Origin: Burkholderiales bacterium
Lineage (GTDB): Bacteria > Pseudomonadota > Gammaproteobacteria > Burkholderiales > Burkholderiaceae_C
Length of the DNA stretch: 64,000 bases
Reading direction: 5' to 3'
NCBI GenBank assembly: GCA_029268225.1
Contig: JAJUGJ010000005.1
Coordinates: 62,001 to 126,000, forward strand
Positions 25,910 to 35,635 of this stretch are shown here, one piece after another. A program made the translations under genes and the position numbers. Each line of letters opens with the position of its first letter. The stretch's first letter is position 1. The notes below the pieces were generated by a model. It had not been told where the DNA came from and ran no database searches. It was given only the letters and a program-made list of their open reading frames with translations.

Positions 25910-26782
25910 ATGCGTTTTTTCCGTTCATTTGCCTGGCTGCTCAGCGTCGGTGCGCTGATGTCGGCCGCCACCGCGACCGCCGCTCCTGCTCGTGAGGCGG
26001 CGCGCGCTGGCGCCCCGATTCAGTCTCACGCACGCTTTTGCGAGCTCATGGTGCGCAAGCTGCCCAATGTGACGCCAGCCCTGTGCGATCTGGCGCAGCT
26101 GCAGCCCGGCCCCGCCCGTTCGGTGAAGGGGCACAACCTGCTGACGCGTGATGTGGTGGCCCCCAAGGCCACCTTGCGCGTGCTGGTGGTGGGGGGCGTG
26201 CATGGTGACGAGCTGTCCTCGACCTCGCTGGTGCTGCACTGGATTGGCGCCGCGCAGGATGCGCCCGCCAACATCCACTGGCGCTTCGTGCCGCTGATGA
26301 ATCCCGATGGCATGCTCAAGGCTCGCCCCACGCGCACCAATGCGAACGGCGTGGACCTGAACCGCAACTTTCCCACGCCCCATTGGGACAAGGAAGCCCC
26401 GCGCTACTGGCAGCACCGCACCAGCAAGGACCCGCGTCGCTTTCCCGGGCACCAGGCCTTGTCCGAGCCGGAGACCCGCTGGCTGCACGACGAGATGGAG
26501 CGCTGGCAACCACACCTGATCGTCGCGGTGCATGCCCCTTATGGCGTGCTCGATTACGACGGTCCGGTGACCGCGCCCAAAAAGCTGGGCAGTCTGGTGC
26601 TGGACCAGGTCGGCATCTTCCCCGGCAGCCTGGGCAACTATGGTGGCGTGCACAAGAAGGTGCCCGTGGTGACCATCGAGTTGCCCAGCGCCCTGCGCAC
26701 CCCGCAGGAGGCCGAGATGCGCAAGATGTGGCAGGACCTGCTGCGCTGGACCCACCTGCGCCTGCGCCCGCCCACCAGCTGA
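25910..26782 (+). CDS. Exported M14-family zinc carboxypeptidase (murein peptide amidase-like)
   Basis: 290 residues. The ATG at 25910 begins a signal peptide (FFRSFAWLLSVGALMSAATATAAPA), so the protein is periplasmic. Zinc ligands are in GGVHGDE (His, Glu) and AVHAPYG (His). RTNANGVDLNRNFP is the substrate-binding Asn-Arg block, and the catalytic Glu is in VVTIELPSAL. Closest in character to MpaA-type enzymes that trim cell-wall peptides; the exact substrate is not shown. A TATCAT box lies eight bases before the ATG and there is no Shine-Dalgarno. It converges on the hybrid kinase gene. Confidence 0.85.
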   Translation: MRFFRSFAWLLSVGALMSAATATAAPAREAARAGAPIQSHARFCELMVRKLPNVTPALCDLAQLQPGPARSVKGHNLLTRDVVAPKATLRVLVVGGVHGDELSSTSLVLHWIGAAQDAPANIHWRFVPLMNPDGMLKARPTRTNANGVDLNRNFPTPHWDKEAPRYWQHRTSKDPRRFPGHQALSEPETRWLHDEMERWQPHLIVAVHAPYGVLDYDGPVTAPKKLGSLVLDQVGIFPGSLGNYGGVHKKVPVVTIELPSALRTPQEAEMRKMWQDLLRWTHLRLRPPTS

Positions 26783-26808
26783 CGCTCGGCTGTCAGGCCT
26801 GGACGCGC

Positions 26809-28575
26809 TCAGGTTTGGGGCGGTGCGGCCTGGGTGCTGGGCAGGGTGGCCAGGATCGACAGCAGACGCTGGATCTGCAGCGGCTTGACCAGGTAGTGGT
26901 TGAAGCCGGTCTGCAGCGCGCGGGCGATGTGCTCGGGCAGGGCATCGGCGCTCAGTGCGATCAGGGGCATTTGCTTGAGCGTGGGGTTGGCGCGCACGCG
27001 TCGGCACAGGTCCAGGCCGCTGCCATCGGGCAGGTTGATGTCGACCAGGGCCACATCGGGGCGCAGCTGCTCGATGCTGGCCAGTCCCTCGGCCGCGGTT
27101 TCGGCCGAATGCAGGCGAACTTGCGGGTAGGCCGCGAACAGCGCCTCGACCAGGCTGCGGTTCAGCGCGTTGTCTTCGATGTGCACCACGCGCAGCGGCG
27201 GCAGCATCACGGCCGGCTCCGGATGGTGCGTGCCGGGAGCCTGGGCACCAGGGGCGTGCTCGGCCAGGGGCAAGCGCAGGGTGAAAGTGCTGCCGTGCCC
27301 CAGGGTGCTGGTGACGTCGATGCGCCCGTGCATCAGTTCTGCCAGACGCTGCGAGACCGCCAGACCCAGGCCGTTGCCGTGGCTGCGTCCGGTGGCGCTC
27401 TCGAGCTGGACGAAGGGCTGGAAGATGCGTTCCTGATCGCCTGGCTCGATGCCGAAGCCTTGGTCACGCACCTCGATGAGGGCGACCCGTTCGTTGGGGG
27501 CGGGGCGAGATTGCAGCCACACCGTGGCCCCACCGGGGCTGAACTTGATGGCGTTGCGCAGCAGGTTGAGCAAGATGGCGCGGGTGTGCTGGGGGTCGGC
27601 CCACAGGGTCAGAGCCGGACCGTCGATCAGCACGTGGATGTCGTGGGCCAGGGCCTCGCCTTCCAGTTCGTTGCGCACATCGCGCAACAGCACCGACAGC
27701 TCGATGCGCTGAGGGCGCAGGTTCAGCGGCCGACTCTCCAGCCGCGCATACTCCAGAGACTGGTCGAGCAGACTCAGCAGCTGCTGGCCGGCGGTGTGGA
27801 TGTGGCCCACCTGGCGGCGCTGGGTCTCGGGCAACAAGCCATCGACGCTCATGTCCAGCAACTGGGTGAAGCCCAGGATGGCATTGAGCGAGGAGCGCAT
27901 GCTGTGGCTCATGCGTGAGAGGAACTCGGCCTTGTTGGCCAGCGCCACCTCCGCTTCGAGGCGCCGGGCGTGCTCGGTCTCGGCGCGGCGCCGGTCGCTC
28001 AGGTCACTGAGCACCTCGATGTGGTGGCTGACCTGACCTTCGTTGCCGATCACCCTTTGCACCGAGCGCGCCACCCAGAAGGGCTCGCCGTCCTTGCGGT
28101 GGTGGCAGATCTCCAGGCGTTCGATGCTGTCACCCTGGGCCAGGGCCTGGTTGATGTGGGTGATGGTGGCCGAGTCGGTGTGGGGGCCGCTGAGCAGCTC
28201 TTCCGGCTGCTGACCGTGGCTCTCGGTGAGCGTGAAGCCCGTCAGCCGCGTGAAGGCGGGGTTGACCCAGGTGATGCAACGCTGGGTGTCGCAGATCAGG
28301 ATGGCGTCGCTGACGCGGTCGGCGATCAGGGCCAGTTCCTGGTTGGTGCTGTGCGCGCGCTGCAGGGCCGTCTGCAGTTGGTGGATCAGCTGGGCTTGCT
28401 GGGCGAGGCTGGCATCGCGCAGGTGCAACTCGTCGAGCAGGCGGGGTGCATCGTCGCTGAGTCGCTCGGAAATGCCGGCGGGCAGCTGGCGCGCCTCGCC
28501 GGGCGAGCGTCGGGTGGACGTGTGGGAATCCGCGTCCGCGTGAGGGCCAGAGGGGCGGGTGTCGGCAGCCGGCAT
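26809..28575 (-). CDS. Hybrid sensor histidine kinase with PAS, kinase and receiver domains
   Basis: 588 residues from ATG 28575, which has GGAG six bases upstream; the frame continuing to 28788 is discarded. A helical N-terminus (to about 75) is followed by a PAS domain (ADRVSDAILICDTQRCITWVN) with PAC, then HisKA with SHSMRSSLNAILGF. The residue after the histidine is Ser instead of the usual Glu. The HATPase domain has NLLRNAIKFS, DQGFGIEP and GNGLGLAVSQ. The C-terminal receiver has its phospho-Asp in VALVDINLPDGSG and Lys in YLVKPL. No membrane segment, so it is cytosolic. Output partner unknown. Confidence 0.9.
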   Translation of the reverse strand: MPAADTRPSGPHADADSHTSTRRSPGEARQLPAGISERLSDDAPRLLDELHLRDASLAQQAQLIHQLQTALQRAHSTNQELALIADRVSDAILICDTQRCITWVNPAFTRLTGFTLTESHGQQPEELLSGPHTDSATITHINQALAQGDSIERLEICHHRKDGEPFWVARSVQRVIGNEGQVSHHIEVLSDLSDRRRAETEHARRLEAEVALANKAEFLSRMSHSMRSSLNAILGFTQLLDMSVDGLLPETQRRQVGHIHTAGQQLLSLLDQSLEYARLESRPLNLRPQRIELSVLLRDVRNELEGEALAHDIHVLIDGPALTLWADPQHTRAILLNLLRNAIKFSPGGATVWLQSRPAPNERVALIEVRDQGFGIEPGDQERIFQPFVQLESATGRSHGNGLGLAVSQRLAELMHGRIDVTSTLGHGSTFTLRLPLAEHAPGAQAPGTHHPEPAVMLPPLRVVHIEDNALNRSLVEALFAAYPQVRLHSAETAAEGLASIEQLRPDVALVDINLPDGSGLDLCRRVRANPTLKQMPLIALSADALPEHIARALQTGFNHYLVKPLQIQRLLSILATLPSTQAAPPQT

Positions 28576-28786
28576 GGGGGTCTCCTCGGTCTTCCTGATG
28601 CTGTTTTCGGTGGCCAGTTCGTGTGCCGGCATCACCACAAGGGGCAGTCTAGGCGCTTCGACCGTGCTTGAACACGCTGGTCCACCCTGCCCCCCTTGAT
28701 GCGGGTCTGAAGCCCCTGCGCCGCGGTCGGATTTGGGCTTTCTGTGAACCTGACGATCCTTGTCAAAACATGTTGGATCACGACAC

Positions 28787-29278
28787 ATGAGTACCGTTTA
28801 CGACTTCGAGGCGCAGACCATCACGGGTCAGACCGTCAAGCTGGATCAATACCGCGGCCAGGTGCTGCTCATTGTCAACACGGCCAGCAAATGCGGCTTC
28901 ACGCCGCAGTTCGAAGGGTTGGAGAAGCTGTGGCAGCGCTTCGGTCCGAAGGGTTTGGCGGTTCTGGGCTTTCCGTGCAACCAGTTTGGCGGGCAGGACC
29001 CGGGTGCCAATGACGAGATCGCCTCGTTCTGTCAGCTCAACTATGGCGTGAGCTTCCCGATGATGGCCAAGGTCGACGTGAATGGGCCGCAGGCGCATCC
29101 GCTGTACCAGTGGCTGGTCAAGGAGGCGCCAGGCATTTTGGGCACCAAGTCGATCAAGTGGAACTTCACCAAGTTCCTCATCGGCCGCGATGGTCAGGTG
29201 CTGGGCCGCTACGCCCCGACTGACGCGCCCAAATCCCTCATCGATGACATTGAGAAGGCGCTGGCCGCTGCGGCCTGA
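28787..29278 (+). CDS. Cytosolic glutathione peroxidase-family protein
   Basis: 163 residues from ATG 28787. Peroxidatic Cys in NTASKCGFTPQ, GFPCNQFGGQDPG with the catalytic Gln, Trp-Asn in KWNFTKF, and a resolving Cys in IASFCQLNYG. This set is typical of thioredoxin-dependent two-Cys peroxidases of the BtuE/GPx group. It has no signal peptide, in contrast to the exported paralogue at 15083-15691. It is transcribed divergently from the hybrid kinase; the 211-bp gap should hold both promoters. Confidence 0.93.
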   Translation: MSTVYDFEAQTITGQTVKLDQYRGQVLLIVNTASKCGFTPQFEGLEKLWQRFGPKGLAVLGFPCNQFGGQDPGANDEIASFCQLNYGVSFPMMAKVDVNGPQAHPLYQWLVKEAPGILGTKSIKWNFTKFLIGRDGQVLGRYAPTDAPKSLIDDIEKALAAAA

Positions 29279-29403
29279 GCGGGTTTGATCCATGTCAGAC
29301 CCACAGGCCCTCCAGGGGCTTGACGGTCGGCATGGGCTCTTGAAAATGGTGGCCGCCCCACACATCTGTGGCGTGTTCAAACCGACTACGACTGGAGGAC
29401 ACC

Positions 29404-29820
29404 ATGAGCAAACTGACCCGTTACACCAACCCTGTGGACGAACTGTTTCGCGGCTTCTTCGTCAAACCCATGGACCTGCCTTCGGACCTGGCTCCGCAGC
29501 AGATCAAGATGGACGTCAAGGAACAGGACAAGGCCTACGAGGTGCATGCCGAGATTCCCGGCGTGAAGAAGGAAGACATCCACGTCGAGATCGACGGCAA
29601 CCAGGTGTCGATCAGCGCCGAGGTCAAGCAGGAGAAGGAAGTGAAGGACGGTGAGCGCGTGCTGCGCTCGGAGCGCTACTTCGGTCAGGTCTCGCGCAGT
29701 TTCCAGCTGGCGCATGACATCGACGAGGCCGCGGCCACCGCCAGCTTCAAGGACGGCGTGCTGGAGCTGACCCTGCCCAAGAAGACCGTGTCCGGTGGCA
29801 AGCGTCTGACGATCAGCTGA
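29404..29820 (+). CDS. Small heat-shock protein, Hsp20/alpha-crystallin family
   Basis: 138 residues; a clear GGAGG site lies before ATG 29404. The alpha-crystallin domain runs from about residue 37 to 130: MDVKEQDKAYEVHAEIPGVKK at the start and ASFKDGVLELTLPK at the conserved A-x-x-x-n-G-v-L core. It is an ATP-independent chaperone that holds unfolding proteins. No heat-shock sigma-32 promoter or ROSE-type element is evident in the 125 bases upstream, although a GC-rich segment precedes the site. Confidence 0.95.
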   Translation: MSKLTRYTNPVDELFRGFFVKPMDLPSDLAPQQIKMDVKEQDKAYEVHAEIPGVKKEDIHVEIDGNQVSISAEVKQEKEVKDGERVLRSERYFGQVSRSFQLAHDIDEAAATASFKDGVLELTLPKKTVSGGKRLTIS

Positions 29821-29827
29821 GTGTGCG

Positions 29828-29857
29828 CCGAGCCCCCTCGGTTCGGTGAGGGCTCGG
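29828..29857 (+). terminator. GC-rich hairpin between hsp20 and mgtA
   Basis: CCGAGCCC and GGGCTCGG form an 8-bp stem with a 14-base loop. No T tract follows, so it may be a weak terminator or a structured leader of the ATPase gene rather than a classical terminator. Confidence 0.35.
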
Positions 29858-29885
29858 GGATGGCATTCGGTCATGGCACTGTGTC

Positions 29886-32561
29886 ATGCTGGACGCCATG
29901 AGCGCACCACACGAACCACAGGCGACGGCACGCCAGGCGCTGTCGACCTTGGCCGCGCAATCGGTCGAGGACGGCCTGCGTACCCTGGGCAGTGCCGAGC
30001 ACGGTCTGAACGCGGAGGAAGCTGCCGAGCGGCTGGTGCGCTTCGGTCCCAACGAGGTGGTCACGGCCTCGGCGGTCGGCATTTGGCGTCAGTTGCTGGC
30101 CCGCGTGGCCAACCCGCTCAACCTGTTGCTGCTGGTGCTGGCGCTGGTGTCGGTGTTCACCGGCAATGTGCAATCGGCGGTCATCATTGCCCTGATGGTG
30201 CTGCTGAGCATCACCTTGGGCTGGGTGCAGGAGCATCGCTCGGGCCGGGCGGCTCAGGCCTTGCGCGCGATGGTGCACACCACGGCGACCGTCTTGCGCC
30301 GTGGCGGTGCGCCGGTCGCCAGCGCAGCCGAGCGTGGCGGCCACACGGGGTCGGACACCCTGGAGGTGCCGATTGCGCAGCTGGTGCCCGGTGACGTCGT
30401 GCACCTGTCGGCGGGTGATCTGGTCCCGGCCGATGTGCGCGTGCTGTCGGCGCGGGACTTCTTCGTCAACGAGTCGGCCCTGACGGGCGAGTCCCTGCCG
30501 GTGGAGAAGTACCCGCTGGTCGAAGCCTCGGGCACCGACACGCTGGCCTTGCGCAACATCGCTTTCATGGGCACGCATGTGGCCAGCGGCACGGCCACGG
30601 CGGTGGTGGTGCACACGGGCGCGCAGGCCGTGTTCGGTGGCATCGCGCAGTCGATGACGGATGCGGAGGGCCCCAGCAGCTTTGCCTTGGGGCTGAACCG
30701 CTTCACGTGGCTGATGCTGCGCTTCATGGCGGTGATGGTGCCGCTGGTCTTCGTCATCAACGGCCTGACCAAGGGCGACTGGCTGGAGGCGCTGCTGTTT
30801 GCCAGCGCGGTGGCCGTGGGCCTGACGCCCGAGATGCTGCCCATGCTGGTGACGATGAACCTGGCCAAGGGCGCGCTGGCGCTGTCGCGCAAGCAGGTGA
30901 TCGTCAAACGGTTGGACGCGATCCAGAACTTTGGCGCGATGGACGTGCTGTGCACCGACAAGACCGGCACGCTGACCCAGGACCGCATCATCCTGGAAAA
31001 GTACGTGGACCTGAACGGCGAGCCCAGCGACCGCGTGCTGGACTTTGCCTACCTCAACAGCTATTACCAGTCGGGCCTCAAGAACCAGCTCGACGTGGCG
31101 GTGCTGAAGTACGCCGAGGTGCACGCCAAGCTGCACGAAGAGGGGCTTTACCAGAAGATCGACGAGATCCCGTTTGACTTCCAGCGTCGGCGCATGTCGG
31201 TGGTGGTGCAGCGCGGCGAGGAGCGCCTGCTGATCTGCAAGGGCGCGGTCGAAGAGGTGTTCAGCGTGTGCCGCGAGGGCGACTTCGGCGGGCAGCGCGT
31301 GCAACTCGATGACAGCCACCTGCCGGCCATCCAGGCCGCCGCGCGGGCCTTGAACGAAGACGGCTTTCGGGTGATCGCCATTGCCTACCGGCCGCTCACG
31401 GCCGAGACACACACGATGTCGGTGGCCGACGAGTCCGACCTGGTCCTGCTGGGTTATGTCGCCTTTCTGGATCCGCCCAAGGAGTCGGCGCAGCCAGCGC
31501 TGGCGGCGTTGCGGCGCCATGGTGTGGCCGTCAAGATCCTGACCGGTGACAACGAGGTGGTCACGCGCAAGGTGTGTCAGGAGGTGGGGCTGCCGGTCGA
31601 GCGGGTGATGCTGGGGCATCAGGTGGAGCCCTTGTCCGACCTGGCCTTGCAGGAGGCCGTGGGGGGCACGCAGGTGTTCGCCAAGCTTTCGCCCACGCAA
31701 AAGGCCAGGGTGATCACGGCGCTGCGTGCCCGTGGCCATGTGGTGGGCTACATGGGCGACGGGATCAACGATGGCCCGGCGCTGAAGGCGGCCGACGTGG
31801 GCATCTCGGTGGACACAGCGGTGGACATTGCCAAAGAGTCGGCCGACCTGATCTTGCTGGAAAAGAGCCTGATGGTGCTGGACGCCGGGGTGCGCGAGGG
31901 GCGGCGGGTGTTCGCCAACCTGCTCAAGTACATCCGCATGGGGGCCAGCTCCAACTTCGGCAACATGTTCAGCGTGCTGGGGGCGAGCGCCTGGCTGCCG
32001 TTTCTGCCGATGGCGCCCATCCAGGTGCTGACCAACAACCTGCTCTACGACCTGTCGCAGTCGGCCATCCCAACCGATCGGGTCGACACCGAGGAGCTGC
32101 GCCAACCCCGGCGCTGGGAGATGGGGCAGATCGCCCGCTTCATGCTGTGGATGGGGCCGCTCAGTTCGGTGTTCGACTATGTGGTCTTTGCGGTGATGTT
32201 CTACGGCTTCGGTGCGCAGACCGCCGCGCAGGCCGCCTTGTTTCACACCGGCTGGTTCGTCGAGTCTTTGTTATCGCAGACCTTGGTGATCCACATCATT
32301 CGCACCGGGCGCGTGCCCTTTGTACAGAGCCGCGCCAGCGTGCCCTTGATCGCCACGACGCTGGGCGTGTGCGCGGTGGGCGTGAGCCTGCCGTATTCGC
32401 CGCTGGCGGGGGCCTTGGGGCTGGTGGCCTTGCCGTGGTCGTACTGGCCCATCTTGGGAGGCATCTTGCTGGCCTACCTGGGCCTGGCCCACTTGCTCAT
32501 GCGGCGGGTCTGGCACCCGGCGCACGGGGTGGTGCAGCGGGTGAGCTTGCCCCCCTCTTGA
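29886..32561 (+). CDS. mgtA: Magnesium-translocating P-type ATPase (MgtA-like)
   Basis: 891 residues, family size. P3B ATPase signatures: the actuator loop TGESLPVEK, the intramembrane LTPEMLPMLVTMNLAKG, the phosphorylation site CTDKTGTLTQD, and the hinge GDGINDGPALKAADVGIS. There are ten predicted membrane segments. It imports Mg2+ across the inner membrane using ATP. The start is uncertain: an ATG at 29898 in the same frame is equally plausible and neither has a good Shine-Dalgarno. The gap after hsp20 is only 65 bases, too short for a long Mg-sensing leader such as that of Salmonella mgtA. Confidence 0.93.
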   Translation: MLDAMSAPHEPQATARQALSTLAAQSVEDGLRTLGSAEHGLNAEEAAERLVRFGPNEVVTASAVGIWRQLLARVANPLNLLLLVLALVSVFTGNVQSAVIIALMVLLSITLGWVQEHRSGRAAQALRAMVHTTATVLRRGGAPVASAAERGGHTGSDTLEVPIAQLVPGDVVHLSAGDLVPADVRVLSARDFFVNESALTGESLPVEKYPLVEASGTDTLALRNIAFMGTHVASGTATAVVVHTGAQAVFGGIAQSMTDAEGPSSFALGLNRFTWLMLRFMAVMVPLVFVINGLTKGDWLEALLFASAVAVGLTPEMLPMLVTMNLAKGALALSRKQVIVKRLDAIQNFGAMDVLCTDKTGTLTQDRIILEKYVDLNGEPSDRVLDFAYLNSYYQSGLKNQLDVAVLKYAEVHAKLHEEGLYQKIDEIPFDFQRRRMSVVVQRGEERLLICKGAVEEVFSVCREGDFGGQRVQLDDSHLPAIQAAARALNEDGFRVIAIAYRPLTAETHTMSVADESDLVLLGYVAFLDPPKESAQPALAALRRHGVAVKILTGDNEVVTRKVCQEVGLPVERVMLGHQVEPLSDLALQEAVGGTQVFAKLSPTQKARVITALRARGHVVGYMGDGINDGPALKAADVGISVDTAVDIAKESADLILLEKSLMVLDAGVREGRRVFANLLKYIRMGASSNFGNMFSVLGASAWLPFLPMAPIQVLTNNLLYDLSQSAIPTDRVDTEELRQPRRWEMGQIARFMLWMGPLSSVFDYVVFAVMFYGFGAQTAAQAALFHTGWFVESLLSQTLVIHIIRTGRVPFVQSRASVPLIATTLGVCAVGVSLPYSPLAGALGLVALPWSYWPILGGILLAYLGLAHLLMRRVWHPAHGVVQRVSLPPS

Positions 32562-32642
32562 GGGGGCTGTCCGGGGGCGTTGCCAGCGCGAGAATCGCCG
32601 GATCTTCAGCGTGGATGGCCGGTGGCCAGGAAAGCGATCGTG

Positions 32643-33179
32643 ATGCGGACAATCAAGACTTGGCTGGTGTTGGGCATGGCATGCGCCTTGGCGGCTTGCG
32701 CCAGCAAGGGAGCGGATCGGGTCACGGACGCGGCCACGCGCCCGCTGGGAGACCTGAACCTGGTGCGCGAGGAGATCCCCGATGTGCTGCGCCAGGCGCA
32801 GGCCAAACCCTATCAACTGCCGGCCGAGGTGGACTGTGCCTCGCTGGTGCAGCGGGTCCACGAACTCGACCATGTGCTGGGGGCGGACCTGGACACGCCG
32901 CCGACCAAGGAGAACCCGGGCTTGATCGAGCGCGGCTCTGATGCGGCCGGTGATGCGGCCATTGGGGCGCTGGCGCGCACGGCCGATGGCCTGATCCCGT
33001 TCCGAGGCTGGGTGCGCAAGCTCAGCGGCGCCGAGCGTCACTCGCGCAAGGTCGAGGCCGCCATTGCCGCAGGCACCGTGCGGCGCGCTTTCCTGAAGGG
33101 AGTGGCGATCACCAAAGACTGTTCGTGGCGTGTCGCCCCCTCGCAGACGGTGGCGGCGACCGCCACCGTGGACCCCTGA
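32643..33179 (+). CDS. Small lipoprotein of unknown function
   Basis: 178 residues from ATG 32643, selected because it starts a lipoprotein signal (TWLVLGMACALAACAS, lipobox LAAC). The mature protein is soluble and charged, with two further cysteines (VDCASL and TKDCSW) and a Gly/Ala-rich stretch (AAGDAAIGALARTADGLIPF) resembling an amphipathic or membrane-inserting segment. I recognise no family. It follows mgtA by 81 bases on the same strand and could be co-transcribed. Confidence 0.75.
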   Translation: MRTIKTWLVLGMACALAACASKGADRVTDAATRPLGDLNLVREEIPDVLRQAQAKPYQLPAEVDCASLVQRVHELDHVLGADLDTPPTKENPGLIERGSDAAGDAAIGALARTADGLIPFRGWVRKLSGAERHSRKVEAAIAAGTVRRAFLKGVAITKDCSWRVAPSQTVAATATVDP

Positions 33180-33269
33180 GCCGATTCGGGGTGTCGATCG
33201 GGGCTGATCAGGTTGGTGATTCGGCCCAAGTGGGATATGGTGTGCAGACTCACCTTTTGAAAGCACTGC

Positions 33270-33449
33270 GTGCCACCTAAACCCAACTATTCGTTCGAAA
33301 AACGTCAGCGCGAGCTGGAAAAGAAGAAAAAGAAGGCCGAAAAGGCCCAACGCAAGGCCGAAGGCGGCGGTCACGCTGACGCGGTGGTCGAGGCAGACGC
33401 AGCGCCGTCACTGGCCCCGGTGGTACCGGAGTCCGGCCCCGTCGCCTGA
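33270..33449 (+). CDS. Small basic coiled-coil protein (59 residues)
   Basis: A GTG start opens a 59-residue frame beginning VPPKPNYSFEKRQRELEKK, followed by a lysine-rich helical run of KKK and AEKAQRKAEG type, then an Ala/Pro/Val tail. The PPKPNYSFEKRQRE opening is a recurrent N-terminus of a small conserved protein in Burkholderiales, as I recall. The strongly helical, basic first half suggests nucleic-acid or ribosome contact, but no function is known. Start choice: no ATG fits, and the GTG matches the usual N-terminus. It is easily missed by annotation. Confidence 0.65.
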   Translation: MPPKPNYSFEKRQRELEKKKKKAEKAQRKAEGGGHADAVVEADAAPSLAPVVPESGPVA

Positions 33450-33513
33450 CGTCTGCAGGCCTCGGCAGCACGGGGTCATCGGGCATGCGGGCAGCGAGGC
33501 TGCCCGCTTTTGC

Positions 33514-34374
33514 TCAGTCGACCAGACCCTGCGCGTGATGCGCCAGGTGGTCGGCCACAAAACTCTGGATGAAGTAGTAGCCGTGGTCGTAGCCTTCGTG
33601 GCGACGCACCGCCACCGGCTGGCCCACCTGCGCGCAGGCCTCTTCAAAGGCCTGCGGGTGCAGTTGGGTGGGCAGGAATTTGTCGGCCAGGCCCTGGTCG
33701 ATCAGGATGCCTTGCGGGTAAGGCGCTGAGGTGGCGCGGCTCATCAGCGCGGTGGCGTCATGCTCGGCCCACACATCCCGATCGTCTCCCAGGTAGCCAC
33801 TGAAGGCCTTTTCGCCCCAGGGGCAACGGGTGGGGTGCGCAATGGGCGCAAAGGCCGATACGGTGCGGTACTGGCCCGGATGGCGCAGCGCCAAGGTCAG
33901 GGCGCCGTGCCCGCCCATCGAATGGCCGAAGATGCCGGCGCGGCTCAGGTCCACCGGCAGGTGCTTGCCCACCAGGGTGTGCAGCTCCTCGGTGATGTAG
34001 GTCTCCATCTGCCAGGCCGCGGACCAGGGGCGCTGGGTGGCGTCCAGGTAGAAGCCGGCGCCCACGCCAAAGTCCCAGCTGTCCGACTGTCCCGGCACCT
34101 CGGTGCCGCGCGGGCTGGTGTCGGGCGTGACGATGGCCAGGCCCAGGCGCGCCGCATGTTGCTGCGCGCCGGCCTTGATCGCAAAGGTTTCTTCCGTGCA
34201 GGTCAGGCCTGCCAGGTAGAACAGCACCGGCACCTTGGCCCCACCTTGCAGCGCCTGCGGCGGCAGGAACACGCCAAACTGCATCGGCAGGCCGATGGCG
34301 CCCGAGGCGTGGCGGTAAAAGCGTTGCACCCCACCAAAGCAGGCGTGTTCGGACAGCAACTCCAGCGTGCTCAT
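33514..34374 (-). CDS. fghA: S-formylglutathione hydrolase
   Basis: 286 residues, family length. It hydrolyses S-formylglutathione to formate and glutathione, the last step of glutathione-dependent formaldehyde detoxification. Catalytic Ser in FGHSMGGHGAL, Asp in IDQGLADKFL, His in GYDHGYYFI. The N-terminal YRHASGAIGLPMQFGVFLP is characteristic. The gene begins 16 bp after the formaldehyde dehydrogenase gene and belongs to its operon. Confidence 0.96.
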   Translation of the reverse strand: MSTLELLSEHACFGGVQRFYRHASGAIGLPMQFGVFLPPQALQGGAKVPVLFYLAGLTCTEETFAIKAGAQQHAARLGLAIVTPDTSPRGTEVPGQSDSWDFGVGAGFYLDATQRPWSAAWQMETYITEELHTLVGKHLPVDLSRAGIFGHSMGGHGALTLALRHPGQYRTVSAFAPIAHPTRCPWGEKAFSGYLGDDRDVWAEHDATALMSRATSAPYPQGILIDQGLADKFLPTQLHPQAFEEACAQVGQPVAVRRHEGYDHGYYFIQSFVADHLAHHAQGLVD

Positions 34375-34390
34375 GCCTGGTCCTTCCCGA

Positions 34391-35509
<1,119 letters not shown>

Positions 35510-35635
35510 GGTGTGTTCCTTGGTGGGATCTTGTTTTGGGGATGGCGCTCACTATCCCACAAGCTGGGAAACCTGGCACGTTTTCGGGTTGTCCGGGCAG
35601 CCGATAATTGAGGGCATCCCATAGGAGACCCACCC

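Noticed and set aside
29821..29885. Mg-responsive leader of mgtA
   Set aside because: Only 65 bases with one hairpin; no leader peptide or alternative structures like those of enteric mgtA are visible.
29871..32246. 791-codon open frame antisense to mgtA, and similar long antisense frames at 16338-18281, 23009-24589 and 58662-60869
   Set aside because: All mirror genes with complete catalytic motifs on the other strand; their translations are His/Gln/Arg-rich without recognisable domains.
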